64,000 nucleotides of DNA from JACMLD01 sp039915085 (GTDB taxonomy: Bacteria; Bacteroidota; Bacteroidia; Chitinophagales; Chitinophagaceae), in NCBI GenBank assembly GCA_039915085.1, contig JBDSOC010000098.1, positions 25,698 to 89,697 of the forward strand, read 5' to 3'. The position numbers and the translations under genes were made by a program. A model generated the notes under the pieces. The model saw only the letters and a list, made by a program, of their open reading frames with translations. It was not told where the DNA came from and did not search any database. Shown in pieces: positions 60,667 to 64,000 of this stretch (positions are counted from its first letter, which is position 1; each line of letters begins with the position of its first letter).

Positions 60667-62730
60667 TTATAGCGTGTTGCTTGTTCTGCCTGAAGAAAGA
60701 TTATGTTGATGCAATATCTCCAACGCTGTTTTTTTAACATCAATAATATGCGTACCTGCAATCATTTTATAAATATTGTAAGCGAAAAAAATATGCGATA
60801 GCCACATCAGGCTTCCTCCAATGGCACGCCACAACCAATAGGGTGCCATAAACACAACGCCATCAATAAATGTCTTGCCCTCTATCCACATCAAACCCTT
60901 TAAAGTTGCGCCATACATCAATGGAAGGGTATAAAACAATACACCCGTTAATGCAAACCAAAAATGTGCGCCAACCATTATTTGCGGTGGCTCTTTACCT
61001 GTAAGCCTTGGCAAAACCGCATAAATTGCTGCACATAAATAAAAAGCAATAATGCCGTACATAGTTATGTGCGAATGGGCAACAGTAAAGTCAGTAAAAT
61101 GCCAGATTAAATTTGTGGAACGGAATGCTTCTGCAGTGCCTTGCATGGAGCCGGTAAAATAAAAAATAGTTCCCACTAAAAAGAAAGGAAGGGTATAACT
61201 TCCGGCAACTTTATACCAGGCTCCTTTAAACGTCATGATGAAATTGGTAAAGCCTGCGGCTACGGGAATTATCATACCTACACTGCCCACAATGGCTACT
61301 GTTTGCAACCACCAAGGTATTGAACTGAATACAAAATGATGTGTACCAATAACTGTGTAAAAAAGTATCTGCGTCCAAAATGCAAGTATGCCGAGGCTGT
61401 AGGAATAGATGGGTTTATTTAACTGCTGCGGCAGAAAATAATATACAATACCGAGTGTAAATAACATGAACCACATGCCTACACCCTGGTGCATATAATA
61501 GCCTTGTATGATGGTTTCTCCCAGCCCATCCTGCCAGTATGGAATGTAGGCAACAACCGTAATAACAATAGCGAAAATTAGTGCGGCAACAATGTACCAG
61601 TTAGAAACATAAATTTCTTTGGTAGTACGTTTGGCAATCGTTTGTATAAAATTTATAAGTGTAATCAGTAAGCCAATACCGAACAACATCATTACCGGCC
61701 AGATATATTCCCGGTATTCGCCACCACCATTATTAATGCCAGCCATTAAACAAATACTACCCAATAAAATAGTTGCGTTGATAAGTACAAGCGAATACCA
61801 GCCCCGTTTTAGACTTGCAATGGGTGTATTGCTTACCATCGGTACAATATAATATCCAAGACCCAGCATAGCCAGTGAAGACCATCCCCAAAAAACCGCA
61901 TTGGTATGTACGGGGCGCAGGCGGCCAAAGCTTAACCAACTGATATGGTCGGCATCGGGTGCCACGAATTTTATACCGAGGTATTCCCCAACTGTAGTAC
62001 CGAACAACAACCAGAATGCAGCGCAACCGATATACCAGAGAATAAGTTTAGAAAGGCCAGTATCAATATCGGGGCGTTTCAATGCTTTCTTTTTTATTGC
62101 AACAAAAGGCAGCTCACTATAAGTATTGATGTTATTAATAAGCCCCTTGTTGTCTTCTGCAGAACCATCACCAGCAAGTTCTTTATCTGTTAAGTGAAAT
62201 TCTAAAGCTGACTTTCGTTTTAGTAAAGTTGCTGCTGCATCATCGGATAATAATTGCAGATATTTTGAAAATGCCGTCGCTTTTTTACGATTATTTTTAT
62301 TACGTTGTTGCCGAAGGATATTAAATACTTTAACGGCCATAATAATTACACCTGCCAGTATTGGAATGAGTATCAAAATGAAGGTGATGATAATGCCTGG
62401 CTCCGATGATAAAGAAGGTGTTTTTGGGGACTGTGCAAAAGTCGGATTGGCAGCAAGAAATGAAACTAGAAACAAGAAAATAACAAGGGCATTCTTCTTG
62501 GGTGAATTCGCCGAATTTATATTAGAAGCATTATCTTCTACATCATCCTTATGCAAAAGTATCTCACCTATTTCAGTGTCATCAAGATTCTCCATGTACT
62601 TACTGAACTGCATGGCGTCTTCTGCAGATTTGCTTTTTTCATGATCGCTGCTAATCTCTTTGGTACGATATAATAAATACAATGCTGCTACCAGGATGAG
62701 AAGAACAATATGAATGGCTATAAAAATCAT
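60667..62730 (-). CDS. ccoN: cbb3-type cytochrome oxidase catalytic subunit I with N-terminal duplication
   Basis: A 687-residue heme-copper oxidase subunit that reduces O2 to water with high affinity and pumps protons. The core starts near 225. Histidine ligands appear at RPVHTNAVFWGW (H275), QGYYMHQGVGMWF, YTVIGTHHFVFSSIPWW (CuB His pair) and FTVAHSHITMYG. Before it lie about 220 extra residues with three hydrophobic segments and two copies of a FSKY...L.D...LL module at 42-60 and 154-172. The first part resembles small CcoS/CcoQ-like anchors fused to CcoN. A CRP/FNR-like site lies about 70 bases upstream of the start. Confidence 0.92.
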   Translation of the reverse strand: MIFIAIHIVLLILVAALYLLYRTKEISSDHEKSKSAEDAMQFSKYMENLDDTEIGEILLHKDDVEDNASNINSANSPKKNALVIFLFLVSFLAANPTFAQSPKTPSLSSEPGIIITFILILIPILAGVIIMAVKVFNILRQQRNKNNRKKATAFSKYLQLLSDDAAATLLKRKSALEFHLTDKELAGDGSAEDNKGLINNINTYSELPFVAIKKKALKRPDIDTGLSKLILWYIGCAAFWLLFGTTVGEYLGIKFVAPDADHISWLSFGRLRPVHTNAVFWGWSSLAMLGLGYYIVPMVSNTPIASLKRGWYSLVLINATILLGSICLMAGINNGGGEYREYIWPVMMLFGIGLLITLINFIQTIAKRTTKEIYVSNWYIVAALIFAIVITVVAYIPYWQDGLGETIIQGYYMHQGVGMWFMLFTLGIVYYFLPQQLNKPIYSYSLGILAFWTQILFYTVIGTHHFVFSSIPWWLQTVAIVGSVGMIIPVAAGFTNFIMTFKGAWYKVAGSYTLPFFLVGTIFYFTGSMQGTAEAFRSTNLIWHFTDFTVAHSHITMYGIIAFYLCAAIYAVLPRLTGKEPPQIMVGAHFWFALTGVLFYTLPLMYGATLKGLMWIEGKTFIDGVVFMAPYWLWRAIGGSLMWLSHIFFAYNIYKMIAGTHIIDVKKTALEILHQHNLSSGRTSNTL

Positions 62731-62799
62731 TGTGCTGCATATTTAGATTGATGCTTTATAATTCATCCTGCAAAATTATTTCACACTGTATTCATTGGA

Positions 62800-62815
62800 T
62801 ATGATGTATGTCATA
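62800..62815. promoter_or_regulatory. CRP/FNR-like palindrome upstream of ccoN
   Basis: TATGA-N6-TCATA (62800-62815), with two perfect five-base half-sites, resembles the CRP/FNR family site TGTGA-N6-TCACA in spacing and symmetry. It lies 70-85 bases upstream of the oxidase start, the usual activator position. Oxygen-responsive control would suit a high-affinity oxidase (inference). Confidence 0.5.
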
Positions 62816-63285
62816 AAAATTTTAATCCATTAAACCAAAGCCTTGAAGCCGTTTGAAAAATACCAATGGGTACCATTTATTTCCTGAACGAAAGTAAGGT
62901 TGAATGTGAACCGCAGCAATTGCTAAATAAAGGAATTTGTAGTACATATTGTTTATGTTGGAGCAGCCAATAGTTTTTCAGTATTTAAAAAGAAAAGAAA
63001 TGTTTCTATTAATCAGAACCAATTTTGAAAGTATATAGGCATATTCTTGAATTGTTGTTTCCCTATCGATAACTGACTTTAGCAAATGAAAAAGAAACAA
63101 ACTTTTCTTTAAGAATATCGACACCATATTTCCTTTTATGAAATTCACGAAACTTCGTTTTTTCCAATGACTGCATTACGAATTATCGCAAATTGGTTTG
63201 GTAAGATTTCTCATAACTACTTGACTTTGAGCAATAAAAAACAAGGCACGCATTTAGAAAGAGTTGATTGCAAAATCAACCATAA
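62816..63285. other. gene-free stretch with an inverted repeat before the AraC gene
   Basis: No assignable protein. A perfect seven-base inverted repeat GTTGATT (63263-63269) / AATCAAC (63274-63280) with a four-base loop sits 6 bases upstream of the AraC-family start. It may be an operator or leader hairpin. Confidence 0.4.
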
Positions 63286-64000
63286 ATGTTACACGCTATA
63301 AATAAAGAAGTTCCACTTAACATCCAGATAATTGAAAATATGGACGATGATTGTTTGCAATCTGCGGCCAAACCCGACTGGCACCGATGTTTCGAAGTTT
63401 TGTATATCGTAAAAGGAAAGGGAATCTGCTTAATTGATTTAGAGAAATTTGAAATCAGCGACAACATGATTTTATGTTTACGCCCCGACCAGGTACGTCA
63501 GTTTCAGGCAAATGGTGATATACTCGGCTATAGAATTTCTTTTACAGAATCTTTTTTTAGCATTGGAGAGCAGGAGGATGACTTGATGTATCAATCAGCA
63601 ATTATAGAATCTATACCAAGGTCTGCATGTGTGGCACTGCAAAATGATATTACGAATGACATGAAAGAAATTCTAAAGAAAATGATTAAAGAATTTGACA
63701 GCGATTGTTTGTTCAGAACAGAAATACTCCGGCGCTATCTTAAAATATTTCTTGTTTATGTAGCAAGACAATTTGAGGATTCCATAGAAAAAGTCATGCA
63801 AACAAGGAATATTGAAATGGCTCAAAAATTTAAAAGCCTTGTAGACAAAAATTTCATTTCCAAAAAAACAGTAGCTGAATATGCGGCAATGCTATGTGTA
63901 ACGCCAAACTATCTTAATACGGTCGTTAAAAAAATGACTGGTTATTCGGCGAGGCATCATATCAGGCAACGAATTGTATTGGAGGCAAAACGTAAAGCTA
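63286..64000 (+). CDS. AraC-family regulator, C-terminus beyond window
   Basis: A partial open frame from ATG 63286, with no stop before the edge (238 codons). The N-terminal cupin-like sensor region starts DWHRCFEVLYIVKGKGIC and holds RPDQVRQF. Near the end, an AraC helix-turn-helix starts (SKKTVAEYAAMLCVTPNYLNTVVKKMTGYSARHHIRQRIV), the first of the two expected HTH units. The gene is divergent from the oxidase operon, over 550 bases away, so regulation of it cannot be assumed. Confidence 0.88.
   Translation, partial: MLHAINKEVPLNIQIIENMDDDCLQSAAKPDWHRCFEVLYIVKGKGICLIDLEKFEISDNMILCLRPDQVRQFQANGDILGYRISFTESFFSIGEQEDDLMYQSAIIESIPRSACVALQNDITNDMKEILKKMIKEFDSDCLFRTEILRRYLKIFLVYVARQFEDSIEKVMQTRNIEMAQKFKSLVDKNFISKKTVAEYAAMLCVTPNYLNTVVKKMTGYSARHHIRQRIVLEAKRKA

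Overview
The window is AT-rich chromosomal DNA of a Bacteroidota bacterium, most like the Chitinophagaceae. The evidence is a SusC/SusD pair with an STN-type SusC, the ECF sigma / FecR (DUF4974) / SusC / SusD gene order, many secreted glycosidases with short Bacteroidota signal peptides, GntR-FCD regulators, a LytS/LytTR pair, a TolC/HlyD/ABC export operon and a cbb3 oxidase with a two-heme subunit. I saw no rRNA, tRNA or CRISPR array.

Positions 1-40,300 form a plant-polysaccharide utilisation region. Intact secreted enzymes are GH29 fucosidase, GH3, GH27, two GH28-like beta-helix proteins, GH78 rhamnosidase, a PKD-GH30 lipoprotein, an alpha/beta esterase and two alpha/alpha-toroid proteins I cannot place in a family. 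The SusC/SusD uptake pair sits behind its own ECF sigma/anti-sigma pair. This enzyme set suits a pectin or arabinogalactan-like glycan carrying rhamnose, fucose and galactose (inference). Local regulators are a GntR-LacI hybrid and two intact GntR-FCD paralogues plus one dead one. A repeated GTTTAC/GTAAAC operator-like element lies next to several of these genes.

The same region is full of broken genes, most read here directly from frames interrupted by stops or frameshifts. They are a GH27 end, three separately damaged GH43 genes, two sugar-phosphate-isomerase relics, an SDR, an SMP-30 lactonase, a GntR-FCD regulator, an FAH-family hydrolase, an Fe-S/FAD oxidase tail, a GH N-terminus, a lipoprotein start and a mobile-element primase (CHC2/Toprim). 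The SDR, lactonase, FAH hydrolase and oxidase relics together look like a lost non-phosphorylative deoxy-sugar (L-fucose/L-rhamnose) pathway.

Positions 42,600-46,520 hold a PD40 lipoprotein divergent from a LytS/LytTR pair. The shared promoter region carries two facing 9-12-9 bp repeat pairs, the layout expected for LytTR binding. Positions 46,960-51,420 are a type I secretion-like operon (ABC, HlyD, TolC) whose ATPase has altered motifs. Positions 51,860-54,780 hold icd followed by a DUF6671-like zinc-ribbon gene sandwiched between two small paralogous genes, with a divergent LysR gene. Positions 56,800-62,730 hold stress and respiratory genes: DUF4142-like, hemerythrin, cupin, and a cbb3-type oxidase whose catalytic subunit has a duplicated N-terminal module. 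An AraC-family gene runs off the right edge.
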